Of a stretch of DNA of 64,000 bases, positions 32,755 through 45,400 are shown piece by piece. The stretch spans positions 2,914,001-2,978,000 of the forward strand of contig JAHREC010000011.1 of NCBI GenBank assembly GCA_020081605.1, in the 5' to 3' direction. The number at the start of each line of letters is the position of its first letter. Within the stretch, counting starts at the first letter, position 1. The stretch comes from Albifimbria verrucaria. Its lineage: Eukaryota > Ascomycota > Sordariomycetes > Hypocreales > Stachybotryaceae. The translations under genes were made by a program, and so were the position numbers. Below the pieces are notes generated by a model. It was not told the origin of the DNA and did no database searches. It saw nothing but the letters and a program-made list of their open reading frames with translations.

Positions 32755-33252
32755 ATGAAGTCATCAACCGACCTGGCCTTCCGGTCACATCGCCCGGGAG
32801 ATATGGGTCTCATGGTGTGTCGTCAGGCTATGTTCTACTCAAAAGAATACGGATGGGATGGGACATTCGAAGCATCGCTTGCCCGCATTGCCGCAGATTT
32901 CATCGACAACTTTGACCCGGCCAAGGACCGGTGCTGGATTGCAGAGAAGGGAGGCCAATTCATGGGATGCGTGGCGGTTGTCAAACACCCAGATCACGAA
33001 GACGCAGCGAAACTCCGGCTTTTATTTGTGGACGAAAACTCGCGGGGATTTGGACTCGGCTCAAAGCTGGTGTACGAATGCATAGAATTTGCGAGACAAG
33101 CAGGATATAAAACGATGTGGCTGATGACACAAAGCTGCCTTGTCGGCGCAAGAAGAATCTACACACAGGCCGGGTTCAAATTGGCAGAAAGCACCGATCA
33201 CGAATCATGGGGTGCCAAATTGACAGAAGAGCACTGGAAGTTGGATCTGTAA
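32755..33252 (+). CDS. GNAT-family N-acetyltransferase
   Basis: 165 residues, single exon, ATG start. Transfers acetyl from acetyl-CoA to an amine; the substrate is unknown. Motif order is typical: FRSHRPGDMGLMVCRQAMFY (beta1-alpha1), CWIAEKGGQFMGCVAVV (beta2-3), AKLRLLFVDENSRGFGLGSKLV (beta4 and the R/QxxGxG/A acetyl-CoA loop, here RGFGLG), then TMWLMTQSCLVGARRIYTQAGFKLAESTDHESWG (beta5, alpha4, beta6-7). This subtype is common as the C-terminal half of bacterial MarR-GNAT fusions, which suggests a bacterial-type origin; that is inference. No introns. Confidence 0.9.
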   Translation: MKSSTDLAFRSHRPGDMGLMVCRQAMFYSKEYGWDGTFEASLARIAADFIDNFDPAKDRCWIAEKGGQFMGCVAVVKHPDHEDAAKLRLLFVDENSRGFGLGSKLVYECIEFARQAGYKTMWLMTQSCLVGARRIYTQAGFKLAESTDHESWGAKLTEEHWKLDL

Positions 33253-34267
33253 AAGGAGTGTTGTTCTGGTAAACAATCAGCGCACAGATGGATGATGGCA
33301 CAGATGTTGCCGCAAATGATGTCCAGAAAAGGAGTTGGAATACGGACAAATTACATGTTTGTGAGATTTTTGAAAACATAAAATAGCAATTTCGGATAGA
33401 ATCCTAGAGTGGCCAGGCTAGATGATGTTAATCAGTTTCTTTTGCCGGTTCCCAAGCATAGTGACGCATTAATCGTTTGTTGAGAATCTTGGAGGGATGC
33501 CAACTCATCTCGCACGGAAGTATCGAGCCTGCTACATGATTTCGATTAGAAGGATTTCCATTCCATGCTCTTAATCTACCACTTTTGTCTTCATTTTGAT
33601 TTTCCTTTTTCTTTTCTTTTGTTATTTGTTCGTTTGTTTAATTCTTCTTGCTCGGAAAAGAAGCCTTGCCCTTTGAACTTGAGTTGTAACCGTCCCTCCC
33701 TGCAGCTACCTTAGTCTTGGTCCCTGGCAGAAGGTATAACTCCATTCATAGTTTATGGAACGGTTTACAACAGTGGTCACACACGAGGTGTGTAACCTAT
33801 CTCATATAATATTTTTCCCTGTTACTCTATAGCTCACCAACAGTAACCAGAATGCGTAGCGTCAACATGCTGCTTCATTACAGTCACAAGGACGAATGAC
33901 CACATCCGTTTCGCAAACTTTTGTTTTAATTCAAGATGACCCTATATTCCAGCGCTTTTATTGGATTCCTATTTTCTTTAAAGAGCCGTGTTTTGGCAGG
34001 TGATTGCTCACTACCGACCTTACTTGTGTTGATGCTGAGAATGGCGGTCTAAAAAGGGTCGCTGTTACCCCGCCACGTTACTGTAGAAGCTTCTCCACCT
34101 TCACGCTGGACCTCTGGATATGGAGCTTCGACAAATGGGCGAAAGACTGGATCAATTCCATACTTCATTCAGCATGCCAACGCCCATCTGCGGCGAATGA
34201 AGAGACTCACTTGAACAGCGCCTAGGTTTGGGGTGTCCGACTCTCAATATTCCCGTCCTTTCCAACG
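33253..34267. other. Intergenic, no gene seen
   Basis: About 1 kb with T-rich stretches (33595-33655) and no frame of note. The end serves as chitinase promoter. Confidence 0.45.
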
Positions 34268-35554
34268 ATGCGGTCCATTGCAGCCTTGGTGGGCTGTCTC
34301 GCACTAGCCTTCACCTTCACACCAGCTATGGGCCATGCGCGTGACCCACGATGCATCATGTATCTCACAGGGTGTGCTGCTCAAAGTGACTAAACTGCGA
34401 TACTGGGCTAACATTGTATCAGACAGCACAATGTCGTACCTTCGGCCGACCTCGTTGCTGAGATCACGCATGTTATTCTCGCGTTTATGCAATCACACGT
34501 CTTCAATGTCGATGAGACGCCCATCGACTTTCCTCTCTTTACCACCGTCGATGAAGTGCGTCGTCGCTTCAAACCTGACACGAGAGTTACAGTGGCGATT
34601 GGAGGCTGGGGGACTCTAAAGGCTTCGAGGAAGCTGCCCATGACAAGCAATCTAGGCAGAGATGGGCAAAGCAGGTGAAAGCCATGGTTGACAAGACAGG
34701 AGCCGACGGAATCGATGTGGATTGGGAATATCCAGGGTATGATACAAAGCCAACTCAAACTCCCAGCGAGTAACCCTGCTTACCACGGTCACAGAGGCAA
34801 TCGCGATGATTACAAGCAAACGCCCAACTCGGAGCGCGTATGGGAAATTGAGGCCTTCGTGTTACTGCTTCAGGAGCTGCGAGCCGCGCTGGGTACAGAC
34901 AAGATCATCTCTATTGCGGTCCCAGGAATGGAGCGCGACTTGATGGCCTTCACGTCGTCGACTATCCCACGTATTATCCGCGAGGTCGATTTCATAAACG
35001 TTATGACCTATGATCTGATGAACCGACGAGACACAACTGTCCAGCATCACAGCGGTGTCGCATCCTCGAGGGACTCTATAAAACGCTACATTGAGCAGGG
35101 TGCCCCATCGCATCAACTGAATATTGGACTTGGCTACTATGTCAAATGGTTCATGACGAAGAATTGTGATCCAAGCAGCATTATTGGATGCCCTGCTCAG
35201 TTACTTGAAGATCCGAACACTGGGGCAGACCTCGGGAGAACATCAGCTTTCAGCTGGCATGATCAAATTCCAGTCGAGCTGGCTGATTCCTTCCAGCGAG
35301 CCACGACTGAAGGACAGTATTTTGAGGATGGTAGCTTCGGTTACTGGGACGCCAAGGAGCGACGTTGGTGGTCATTTGACACTCCTCAAGTGATTACTCA
35401 AAAGTTTGACCGTGTTTACAAGCCCTTGAGACTTGGCGGGGTGTTCGCTTGGGGTCTTGGTGAAGATGCACCTGCGTTTGAGCATCTAAAGGCTACGTCC
35501 GATGGAGTCGCGGCTTTACGAGAACCTCCATTTATCGTTAAAGATGAGCTGTGA
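34268..35554 (+). CDS. GH18 chitinase, secreted
   Basis: Hydrolyses chitin or related GlcNAc polymers outside the cell. Three exons: 34268-34371, 34423-34736, 34795-35554. Introns are 51 nt (GTGTGC...GCTAAC...ATCAG) and 58 nt (GTATGA...CACAG). The product starts with a signal peptide (MRSIAALVGCLALAFTF, cleaved near MGHA). The barrel begins CIMYLTGQHNVVP, with THVILAFM and VTVAIGGWG (the SxGG-like strand), the catalytic DGIDVDWE motif (DxxDxDxE, general acid Glu), VDFINVMTYDLM (MxYD) and GGVFAWGLGED (the Trp-containing last strand). The G run 34608-34612 is one base short; with six G the frame reads WGDSKGFEEAA. There is no chitin-binding module. This group B/killer-toxin-like fold is common in fungal nutrition, autolysis and mycoparasitism. 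Confidence 0.9.
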
Positions 35555-36976
35555 GAGTTGTGTTGACAGAAGGGCATGTTTGGGTCCGGTGTACTATGCG
35601 CGATTTGTAATTCAGACCTGATGAAGTAGTATTGCTCAACCTGGTGTAGTCGACAAGTGGTTCGAGGTCTCCATCTGGCGAGCTGGCAAACGACGTCAAC
35701 CTCACAGATGCACCAACCCTGACAGCACGTTGGCATGACGCAGGGGCAGAACGGAGCATGCCGAGGTCCCGGCCTCGCTTCCTGTCGGTGTCCTAATGCC
35801 GTCTGGTAGCATGATGACATGGGTAGCTTGCTGGTAACTTAGAAAGAAAGCACCATACGAGCCTTTGTGCCCATGCATGTGCGCGTAGGAAACGGCTTGG
35901 CATTCTTGGTAGTAATTATAGTCTATCGGCAGGACATATTGGAAATGTGGGCGTTGGATCCCCTGGTTAACAGGTAGGTAGCTTAGTCTATATGCGCATC
36001 GGTGAAGGCGGGCAAACACCAATAGTCAATCTAGCGCATCGTTTAACTTGCGTAGGCCGTCTCCGACAAAACTCAATTAGAGCAAATGTTTATTCATAAT
36101 AAAGATCGACAAGCTTACTTGTTGGACCGAAACTTTGATAAACAGAAAAACATTGGGGAACTCTGGGGCCGGACGAGGCCGGATCAGGACAAAGCTCAGA
36201 GAACCACTGTAAGATTGCCAACCGGGGTGGACATGCATCCTTCCTTGAGGCCCCGGCCGGCGAATGAGATGCCTCAATTGCGGCACGTCCCGGCCAAGAC
36301 ATGAGGTGGGCTGGGGCACGAGTGTGATCTTCTCCAACACCCTCGCAGGCACGTGCTACTCCGAGACCAGAGAGCTCTCCCCAGCTCCAGCGTCAACCCT
36401 GGGAACACCACGCTGGCGCAAGCCTCTTCGGCAAGCTGGACGACTTTAGGCAGGCCGAAGAGGAGAAGGGACATCGAGCGAGGGGTTGGCGAAGCGTTAT
36501 CAAAGCGGACCATTGTCCTACTGCATCATGCAGGCATCGGCATCCCCAGATCTACGACTACTCTGATTCGCCTCCACCCTGGGCCTGGCGTTTCCCATCG
36601 CGGAATGTGTCTCCGCGTCAGCGTTGCCCATCAACGAAAATCTGCATGGTTCAATGCAGGAACTTTTCCGACCGCAGAGGCACAACGTGTGTGTCTTGGG
36701 AGGGGCGCTAGCTTGAGCGGAGTGAAGGAAGCGGGACGGCTTCCCAAGACCTTGCGTGCATGTCTTGCTCGGACATGGGCGCGGGCTGGAATACATAAGG
36801 ATGGGCTGGGCCCAGGGCCATGCGGGAACCCTCTGGTTCTTGTCTTGCTCCGCACGAGATCGTAGCCCTACAGCTTCCTCTCCTCAAGCCCTCCTGTCCT
36901 CCCATCTTTCACTTTGCGCCACTCGGCCAATTGGGTTTCTCGCTCCCCATAAGTGTGCTCGCAAAGTCTGAACAAG
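35555..36976. other. Intergenic, no gene seen
   Basis: GC content rises from about 36.1 kb towards the GDPD gene. Long open frames on both strands here are compositional. The last 100 bases are pyrimidine-rich leader. Confidence 0.45.
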
Positions 36977-38216
36977 ATGCACATCTCCAGCTCTGTCATC
37001 GTGGCCGGTCTCGCCGCCGTCGGCCAGGTCACGGCCAAGCCGTGTCCCAAGCCGGTCAAGCCCATCAAGAACATCCAGCTCGGCCCTCGACCCTACTACC
37101 TGGTCGACAGCCTTGAGGACAGCCCGCTCAAGGCCAAGCTCGAGTCGTGCAAGGACCTGGAGATGAAGCCCACCGACTGGTCCATCGGCCACCGTGGTGG
37201 CGGCACCCTCATGATCCCCGAGCACTCCAAGGAGTCCGCTCTGGCGGGTGCTCGCATGGGCGCGGGTATCCTCGAGTGCGATGTGGCCTTCACCAAGGAC
37301 CGTGAGCTGGTCTGCCGCCACAGCCAGTGCGACCTGCACTACACCACCAACATCGTCGACATCCCCGAGCTGAACGCCAAGTGCACGACGCCCTTCAAGC
37401 CTGCTGCCGACGGCAAGCCCGCCGAGGCCAAGTGCTGCACCAGCGACCTGACGCTCGCCGAGTACAAGACGCTGTGCGCCAAGATGGAGGGCCAGAACAA
37501 CAACGCCAAGACGGCCAAGGAGTATCTCAACGGCACGCCTGACTGGCGCACCAACCTGTACGGCACATGCGCGCAGCTGCTGACGCACAAGGAGCACATC
37601 AAGTTGGTGGACCAGCTGGGCCTGAAGTACACCCCGAGCTCAAGACCCCTGAGGTCGAGATGCCCTTCGAGGGCAACTATACCCAGGAGATGTACGCCCA
37701 GCAGCTGATTGACGAGTACAAGGAGGCCGGCATCGCGCCCGAGCGTGTGTGGCCTCAGAGCTTCCTTTACAAGGACGTCCTGTACTGGGTCAAGAACGAA
37801 CCCAAGTTCGGCGCCCAGGCCGTGTACCTGGACCCTGCGGAGACCCCGAGCAGATCCCTGATGCAATTGCCTTCCTGGACACCGTCAAGGCCGACGGCGT
37901 GCCCATCATCGCCCCGCCGCTGCCCCTGCTGGTGGACAGCGTCAACGGCACCATCGTGCCCAGCGCCTACGCCAAGCGGGCCAACGAGCTCAAGCTGGAC
38001 ATCATCTCCTGGAGCTTGGAGCGTTCGCCCCCGATGGCCCGCGTGGCCAAGGACGGCAACTTCTACTACTTCACGATTCAGGATGCCGTGAAGCGCGACG
38101 GTGACATCTACAAGCTTGTGGATGTCCTGGCGCAGCAGGTTGGCATCATCGGCCTGTTCTCTGACTGGAGCGCCACCGTTACATACTACGCCAACTGCTT
38201 CGGCCTTGGTATTTAA
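36977..38216 (+). CDS. Secreted glycerophosphodiester phosphodiesterase (GDPD)
   Basis: Releases alcohol and glycerol-3-phosphate from glycerophosphodiesters. ATG at 36977 gives a signal peptide ([20 protein letters not shown]). Features: [19 protein letters not shown] (HRG and PEH, catalytic His and metal ligands of the family), [19 protein letters not shown] (ECDV and H, the second metal site), a Cys-containing insertion of about 100 residues ([18 protein letters not shown]...), and the barrel end with [36 protein letters not shown]. The frame breaks twice, at ACCCCGAG at 37632 and at 37844; one extra C in each restores it. Codon use is strongly C-ending, unlike its neighbours, which suggests high expression. 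The phosphate-type transporter upstream may use its products. Confidence 0.9.
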
Positions 38217-40757
38217 GATGGACACAATGTGAAAACGAAGAGGTGCCCTTTACGGGTTAACCAGTAATGGACTGAACGAGGCAAAAGCGCAGTTGCTGTA
38301 GAATAGTCTTTTAAGAGTGCTAATCAACTGTATGATGAACGAACAATGTTGCGACACAACGCATCTACCTCGTGGCTTTGCCATTGTAATTTTTAAGTGA
38401 TTGATCCGAGTGCATATGTTGAAACGAGACACTGGTTTGCGCATATCCATAGACAAATGCAGGTGGAAATAAAGATCTGTCGATCGTGCTAAAGACTGGA
38501 CAGATGGGATGAGCTGAGCCGCAGCTTGCCGAACCCTTGTCTAGGATGTCGTCACAGATAATGTCTTTGACCTAAGATGAGATGACGCAAAATTGGCCAA
38601 AGTTCAATCAATACTCATAAAGATGGAAGCAAATAAGCGTATAATAGATCAGATAATTCCGCGAAAACGCGTTCCAAGCTGCAACTTAAGAATCATTTAA
38701 CTTATGCGCTTGGACTACCTGGAGGCTTTTAATGAGCACCCTTTCTGAGCCCCGGGATTTGAACCTGGGGAAAAATGAAAGCCATGTTTGGAACCGATTC
38801 GCGAGGTTCTACCTACCCTGTACTTGTCAGACGTGGCCCTGCAAACTGAGTCAATATCGTTTATGGATGTGTCATGCTTGGAGGATGGCTTAGACATCCT
38901 CGGCTATGTTATTCTATTTATTTTTCCCCTCCCCTTGATTTAACTCACTGTCATGTATACCATCAGGTCTTGGTTGTGTCACTCAAGGGAAATGTAGGTG
39001 TAAAGGACCACGACACGACGGAACCTCAAGCAGACTGGACATACGCACAGGCTGCGTTGAATGAGTCCAGATACTTACCAATCCAGATAATCAATAACCG
39101 AAAAAATAAATCGTGCATCTTTAAGCCAGAAAAGATTACCAACGAGATTGACCAGCTTCGCAACAACCATTTGTGCTTGGTGCACAAGCAAGCACAGCCT
39201 GTTTGGTGGTGGTCAGATTTGTCTCACAAGATTGTTACCGCTAACAAGGAAAACGCCTCTTTCATATGCTTAAGATGTACAGCTTCGTGCGTGTTCTGTC
39301 TTGCCCATCTCAGGTGTATTTCTTTAAGAACATAGAGGGGTAGTCGAAGACATGTTACATGGTTAATTAGAATAACAGATTGGTAGTAAGAAGAAGACGC
39401 TGTTGGAAGCAGGACCAGCTGAAGTCACGACATCGTGCGTTACTCTACGACCATCATTCATTCCGATAGTCTCCCAGGCCAGTTGACACTTCGCTCACTG
39501 TTCTGTAGCTACGCTGAGCATAATGCTAAATATAAAGCCAATATGTACCATATTTTCCCCATCTCATCGCCTTACTCTACGTCGGCCAAGGCGCAATGCC
39601 GAGGAGCAAACGCAATGTGTGCTTTCTGTAAGCATATGTCATGGCATCTAGCCCCCAAGGGCTGATCGGTGCTCATGTAGGCGATCTCGGTGTCTTGTTT
39701 CGTGCGACACCCATTTCAACGTCACTGAACATGGGGAGGGGGCAGATAAAGTTGGGGAAGCAAAGCGTAGGGGATCCCGGAAGATCGTCATGGTCGTGGT
39801 CATCATCACGGTCATGCATCATGGCTCGCTTCGGGATTTCAGGGTCTGGAGACAGAAGCGGGTCCAAGGGTCATGACCATATTTTTTGTTTTAATTTATT
39901 TTCTTTTCAGCACTTGGCGCTGTGCCGATGCCGAAGCATGGTGGGGATCAGGCGGGTCAGCAGTTCTTGGGGCCTGGGCCAAGAATTGGGATGAGTCGAC
40001 GACGAGTGCAAGCTGGAGGACCGCTGGGAATGATGGATTACTGTACTTCAGGTAAGTTTACAGTACAGCGTCGGCGACGGTCGAGACACAGCTGAAGCCT
40101 GTGCAACCACCATGGAAATGATGGAACGAGTTTGCGTTTCATTCCGTGATGTGTTTGCTAGAACAATCGATGCGATGCATTGGCGTTGGCAGCCTTACGG
40201 GATAAGGTAGGCAAGGTACTACTCTGTAGAGAGCACCATCGAATAAAGCACCACCCTTACGCAATTTAGGCGCTGGGCTTGTTTGTTCTGTTTCTGGCTG
40301 GTTCTGAGCCGTATTCGAGATCGCAAAAGGGCAAAAGCGGGGCTCGCTGTTAGAGATACTTGGAGGTCTGCGTACCCTACGCTCGGCGCCTTGTGTAGCG
40401 GTACTTCGGCCTCGCTCGCAACAGGCCACCTCGGCGAGCAGCGGTTACATAAGGCAAAGCGGTCGGCTCCCAGCTCAGCACAAGTACCCCCGCGAGCCCA
40501 GGCGTAGCGATCGGCCTCGGGAGAACCCTTGGTGCAGTACCGGATACTTCGCGGTGCGGCTGACGAGCAATGACATGAGCCACAGCGCTACCTCTTGGCC
40601 AGGGTACCCATGACCTCATGTGCGCGACGTCATCAGCCAGTCAGTCAACCGTGACGTTGCAGGTTTTCGCAGCGGCTACGGCTGGTTGGTTAGCGGGTGG
40701 CTCAGCCCAAACAAGCCCACTGCCCAAGCATACGACGACTTTTCTGGCATGCGCCTT

Positions 40758-40786
40758 TGATTTGACTTGACTTGGCTTGACTTGAT
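40758..40786 (+). repeat. TTGAC short tandem repeat
   Basis: Four to five imperfect TTGACT/TTGGCT copies about 200 bp before the MARVEL-type gene. Confidence 0.7.
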
Positions 40787-40929
40787 CTTTTGTATATCTC
40801 TCCCTCGACGCCCCTCTTTCGTCCTCTTTTCCTTACCTCCTCACATCACCTAGAGATCGTATCAACACTCGCCAACACAACGCCAATTTCCATCCCGTCG
40901 CTTTCTTTGCGAGGCTCCGTGGCCCTCCT

Positions 40930-40961
40930 ACACACACACACACAACCACTCACTCACTCAC
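40930..40961 (+). repeat. CA and CACT microsatellites in 5' leader
   Basis: A (AC)7 run followed by (CACT)3, ending 20 bp before the start codon. Confidence 0.85.
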
Positions 40962-40979
40962 CGACCACCACCGCCCACC

Positions 40980-41496
40980 ATGGAGTTCGGAATCTTTACC
41001 ATCATCCACGCCGTTCTGGCCGTCTTCCTTATCATTGAGCTTGGTCTGACCGCATACTGTATGTCGCACCCCTCAAATCGTCTAACACCCCAGCTCACTA
41101 ACATGCCTCGCTAGGCGTTGACGTTACTACCAACTGGTGGTGGAACAACACTCCCGCATCATGGGCCTTTATGCTCTTCAACACCATCTGGTCAATTCTC
41201 GTCCTTCTCTACATTGCCGTCATCCCTCTTTTCTTTGCTCGCGGCTTCAACGGACTGGTCGCCCTCATCCTCGAAGGCATCACCACCATCTTCTGGTTCG
41301 CCGGTTCCATCGCCATGGCTGTTACCGTCGGCGGCGGCACCCTGCTGCTGCTGTTGCCTTTGGCTTCTTCATCTTCGCTCTCTTCGCTGGTCTCTTCGTC
41401 TACGACCTGCTTGGCTTCCTTCGCTCTCGCGGCCACAGCGCTCACGCCGACACCACCCACCACGCCAAGGGCCAGCAGACTTACCCCGGCGTCTAA
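40980..41496 (+). CDS. MARVEL-type four-TM membrane protein (I)
   Basis: Two exons, 40980-41058 and 41115-41496, with a 56-nt intron (GTATGT...GCTAG). The context CACCATGG at the start is ideal. Four hydrophobic segments fit a MARVEL fold: FTIIHAVLAVFLIIELGLTA; MLFNTIWSILVLLYIAVIPL; VALILEGITTIFWFAGSIAM; VAFGFFIFALFAGLFVYDLL. There is an NNTPASW loop after TM1, and a short His/Thr-rich cytoplasmic tail ending YPGV. One C is missing at 41340-41342 (CCC), which splits the frame inside TM4's start. Such fungal proteins sit in the plasma membrane or eisosome-like domains (Nce102/Fhn1 are relatives in a broad sense). The exact role is not known. Conserved, compact and probably well expressed. Confidence 0.85.
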
Positions 41497-42446
41497 GTAA
41501 CGACCCGCACCACCTGTACTGAACAAGGCGACACGTCTATATTTCATCGGGTCATGATTCATGCGTTCATGCTATTATTTTATCTTTTTTATACATTGTT
41601 TTCAAAGCAAAGTTGGAGAGAGTCTTTTCTACGACGAAAAAGAAACGACTCATGGTTATGAGCGTCGATCCCTTGCCATGCCCCACCTGTCGCGTTGGCA
41701 TTTCTCGTTTTGAATCCTGTTTTTTATTTTGGGAACTTCATGATACCCTTCCTAGCTCGGCGCCTGCAAATGGAATTAACACGAGCAAGGTCTCCAGCTT
41801 GGATTGTACTTTTGTTGCTTTGCCAGTTTGCTAGCAGAGCGCGTGGACGCGTGGCTGTTTCGCTGGATGTACGTTTCGATAATAATACCCGGTAGTAATG
41901 ACATTACTTTGACAAATCTTCCGTCTTGTTCGCTTGCCTTGTGAATGTTACAATCGCTACCTATTCGCATGTGACTCATGTACTGACGTATGTCGCCGAC
42001 CAATTCTGTGGCTACGGGATGAGGGGAAAGGTATTTTGTTGGACTAAAAGTCTTGCTGCTCGATGCATACCATCACCAACCCAGCGAGTCAGTAAACCAG
42101 CGTGTTGACGCCGTTGGACCCATGGTATTGGATGCTGTTTACTAACTTCTGTTGCTCAATACGATTCCATTAAAGACCTGGCGCTTGGGTGATTCCTTGG
42201 CGCTGTTGTCCAGGCTCCCATGCATGAGATTTGTAATTTGATTGGAGAATGGGTGTCGCTGTTTATCTGCTCGACCCCATTACAAGGATGGGAGAGATTG
42301 AGACACAGAACGACTTCTCTACGCTTTTGTCAGTCCAACTCACGGCTGGCTAGTCTGTATACTTAATCGCGAGACCATCAGTTCTCCAGCTAACAATCGA
42401 TTTCACTAATTGCCCCCAAACGCGACGCCGCCCGCACCCGTACATC
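41497..42446. other. Intergenic
   Basis: 3' region of the MARVEL-type gene and promoter of the NACHT-WD40 gene. No further gene seen. Confidence 0.5.
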
Positions 42447-45400
42447 ATGGCTGAAGCCTTCGGTGTCGCTGCCAGCGCTCTTGCCGTCACTGAACTGTCT
42501 TCCAAGGTGGTAAAACTCTGCCTTCAATACACGAAAGATGTCGCGGCATCGAGAGACGACATTGAGCGGCTCAAGAAGAAAGTTATTGGCCTAAGTGAGG
42601 TAGCAAAAAGCGTCAAGGATCTATCAGATAACCCCCACAATCAATGATGACTACCATGAAGAATTTACATCCTGTTCTGGAGGAGAGCCGAATGCGCCTT
42701 CAAGGACTTCATTCAAAATTAACCCCTGGCAACAGAGGAACTGCCATGAGAAAATTCGGTATCCGCGCGCTGACGTGGCCCTTCAAAAGCAAGGATATGG
42801 AGAAGATCTTTACAGAACTCGGTGGCTTAACGCAGACTATTTCACTTGCGATGCAAGTTGATCAAATGTGAGCGAGTCTTATCTACCAAAGATATCATCC
42901 TAATATATCTGCATAGGGCTACACTGTTTGGAATGGACCAAAGGTTGGCGCTTGAGAAGCTCCCTGTCGCAGAAGGAGCTACTTACGATTCCTACATCGA
43001 CGAACATAATTCACAATGTCTTCCTGGTACTCGGACTGACATCTTACAAGAGATATCTGGATGGGCTGCAAGACCCCATACGAAATCCATTTACTGGTTA
43101 AACGGCATGGCTGGGACAGGAAATCGACCATATCACGAACTCTAGCCTGCAAGTTCTCCGAAAATGGTACTCTTGGTGCCACGTTCTTCTTTAAAAGAGG
43201 CGAAGGAGACCGTGGTGGGATGAGCAAGTTCTTCACAACGATCACGAGCCAGTTGATTCAACAGGTGCCAGAAATGGCCACGTATGTGAGGGATGCTATA
43301 GCTGCTGACCCCTGATTGTTTCGAAGGCCATGCGAGAACAGTTCGAGAAGTTGATTATACATCCAATTTCTAGCGCTGCACCTACGTCTTCCCCTAGCTG
43401 TACTCGCCTAATCATCGTCGATGCGCTCGACGAGTGTGAGCGGGAAGAAGATGTTCGGGTCCTTATCAAGTTGTTGTCAGTCACCCCAACAACTCCAAAT
43501 GCACCGCTCAAGTTCTTCCTTACAAGTCGGCCAGAGTTACCCATCCGCCTGGGCTTCCAAGCTGTCTATGGCACATATCAGGACTCTATTTTGCATGAGA
43601 TAGCGGAGCCGGTGATCGAGCATGACCTAACCGTATATCTTAAACACCAGCTTAGGCAAATAAGGGAAGACTACAACCAAAGCGCAAGCGGTAACAGACA
43701 ACTAGGGACAGATTGGCCGACTGACGCCCAACTCCAAACCCTTACCAAAATGGCCAGCCCGCTTTTCATCTTTGCTGCAACGGTCTGCCGCTTTATCTCT
43801 GACGGTCGAGTTGGCAGTCCTGATGTGCAATTGATGGAGGTTTTGCGATACCAAAGCATGAGCCAGGTTTCTCAGTTCGATGCAACGTATCTTCCTATTC
43901 TACACCATATGATTGTTGGGCTAAACAGCCAAACCCGAAATAGGGTTCTGGAACGATTTCACACAGTCGTCGGGACGATTGTTACTCTTGCGAATCCATT
44001 GTCTATCCCTGCAATTGCCCGATTGCTTGACTTTCCTGTAGAATCTGTGTTGAGCGCTCTTAATACAATGCACTCTGTGTTGAATATTCCCAAGTCAAAC
44101 GAACAGCCAGTACGACTACTGCATCTGTCGTTCCGTGACTTTTGGTCGATGCGGAGAGACGTGATGACCCTCTCTGGATAAACGAAAAACAAGTCCACGA
44201 TCAGCTAGCCCGTCAGTGCCTACGTATATTGCATACCTCACTCAAGCAGGATATATGTGATGTGCGGACTCCTGGGAAGTTGGCATCATTAATCCGCTCT
44301 ACCGAACTCGACGCAAAACTGGCTCCGGAAGTGCAATATGCTTGTCGGTTTTGGACACACCATCTCCAAGAGGGGACAATGGATGTTCCAGATACAAAGA
44401 GAATCTGGGACTTTCTGTCTGTGCATTTCCTTCATTGGCTAGAGGCCTTGAGTTGGATGGGCAGATTCGCCGAAAGTATCCCCATGGTTCATATTTTGCA
44501 AGTGCTGTTCCGAGTAAGTACACATAGATATACCATCCTATTGTGAGACTGATTGCCAATCATACCAAGGGAACGGATCACCGAAATGGATCAGAATTCT
44601 TGGACGATTCTTTGAGATTCATTCAGACTATGGCTTCTATCGTGCAGATAGCCCCCTTCAGATATATTCCTCCGCTCTAATATTTTCACCAGCCAGCACA
44701 AAAGTTCGCCAAACGTATGAAAGACATATACCGCAATGGATATCTTTAAAACCTACAGTACCCTTGGTCTGGGATCGAAGACTAAAGACACTTGAGGGTC
44801 ACACGAATTTTGTTTTATCTGTGATGTTCTCGTCCGACAGTAAACAGCTCGTATCGGCATCAGAGGACCGTACAGTGAGGATATGGGCTGTTGATACCGG
44901 AAGGCTAGAACAGACGCTTAGGGGTCATAGGGACCAGCTTAGCTCTGTAGCTTTTTCGCCTGATGACAAATGGGTTGCATCAGCATCATGGGATAAAACA
45001 GTAAGAATCTGGGACGTCAATACAGGCGAGGTAATGCAGATCTTCAATGGTCACACAAACTATATTGACTCCGTTGCTTTTTCGCCTGATGGGAAACTTC
45101 TGGCATCAGCATCGCACGACCGCACGGTAAAAGTTTGGGCTGTTGATACAGGCAAGCTGGAGAAAACGCTCGTGGGCCACAAAGCTCCTGTCACCTCTGT
45201 GGCGTTCTCGTACAATGGTGAACTAATAGCATCGGCATCATACGATAAAACGGTGATAATATGGTCCGTAGATACAGCTACACCAGAGAAAATACTTATA
45301 GGCCACAGAAGTTGTGTTACTTCAGTTTTGTTCTCTTCTGACAATCGAAGAGTATTGTCGGGCTCACACGATGACAAGGTGAAGATCTGGGCAGCAGATA

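Larger units (their letters stand above)
38217..40979. other. Long intergenic region, no gene recognised
   Basis: 2.76 kb. The longest ATG frame is 38874-39335 (153 codons), without recognisable features or coding bias. A B-box-like GGTTCAAATCC occurs on the minus strand near 38756-38766, but no tRNA fold forms around it. From about 40.6 kb the sequence becomes CT-rich, the leader of the next gene. Confidence 0.4.

Noticed and set aside
36353..36865. 170-codon plus-strand frame before the GDPD gene
   Set aside because: GC-rich region with open frames on both strands at once, Arg/Ser/Leu-rich translation and no motif; compositional.
38735..38830. tRNA-like B box GGTTCAAATCC on the minus strand
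   Set aside because: The T-stem has a mismatch and no acceptor or D-arm partner sequence can be found.
38874..39335. 153-codon ATG frame in the 38-41 kb gap
   Set aside because: No recognisable motif, no codon bias like its neighbours and no splice partners; kept only as an open frame.
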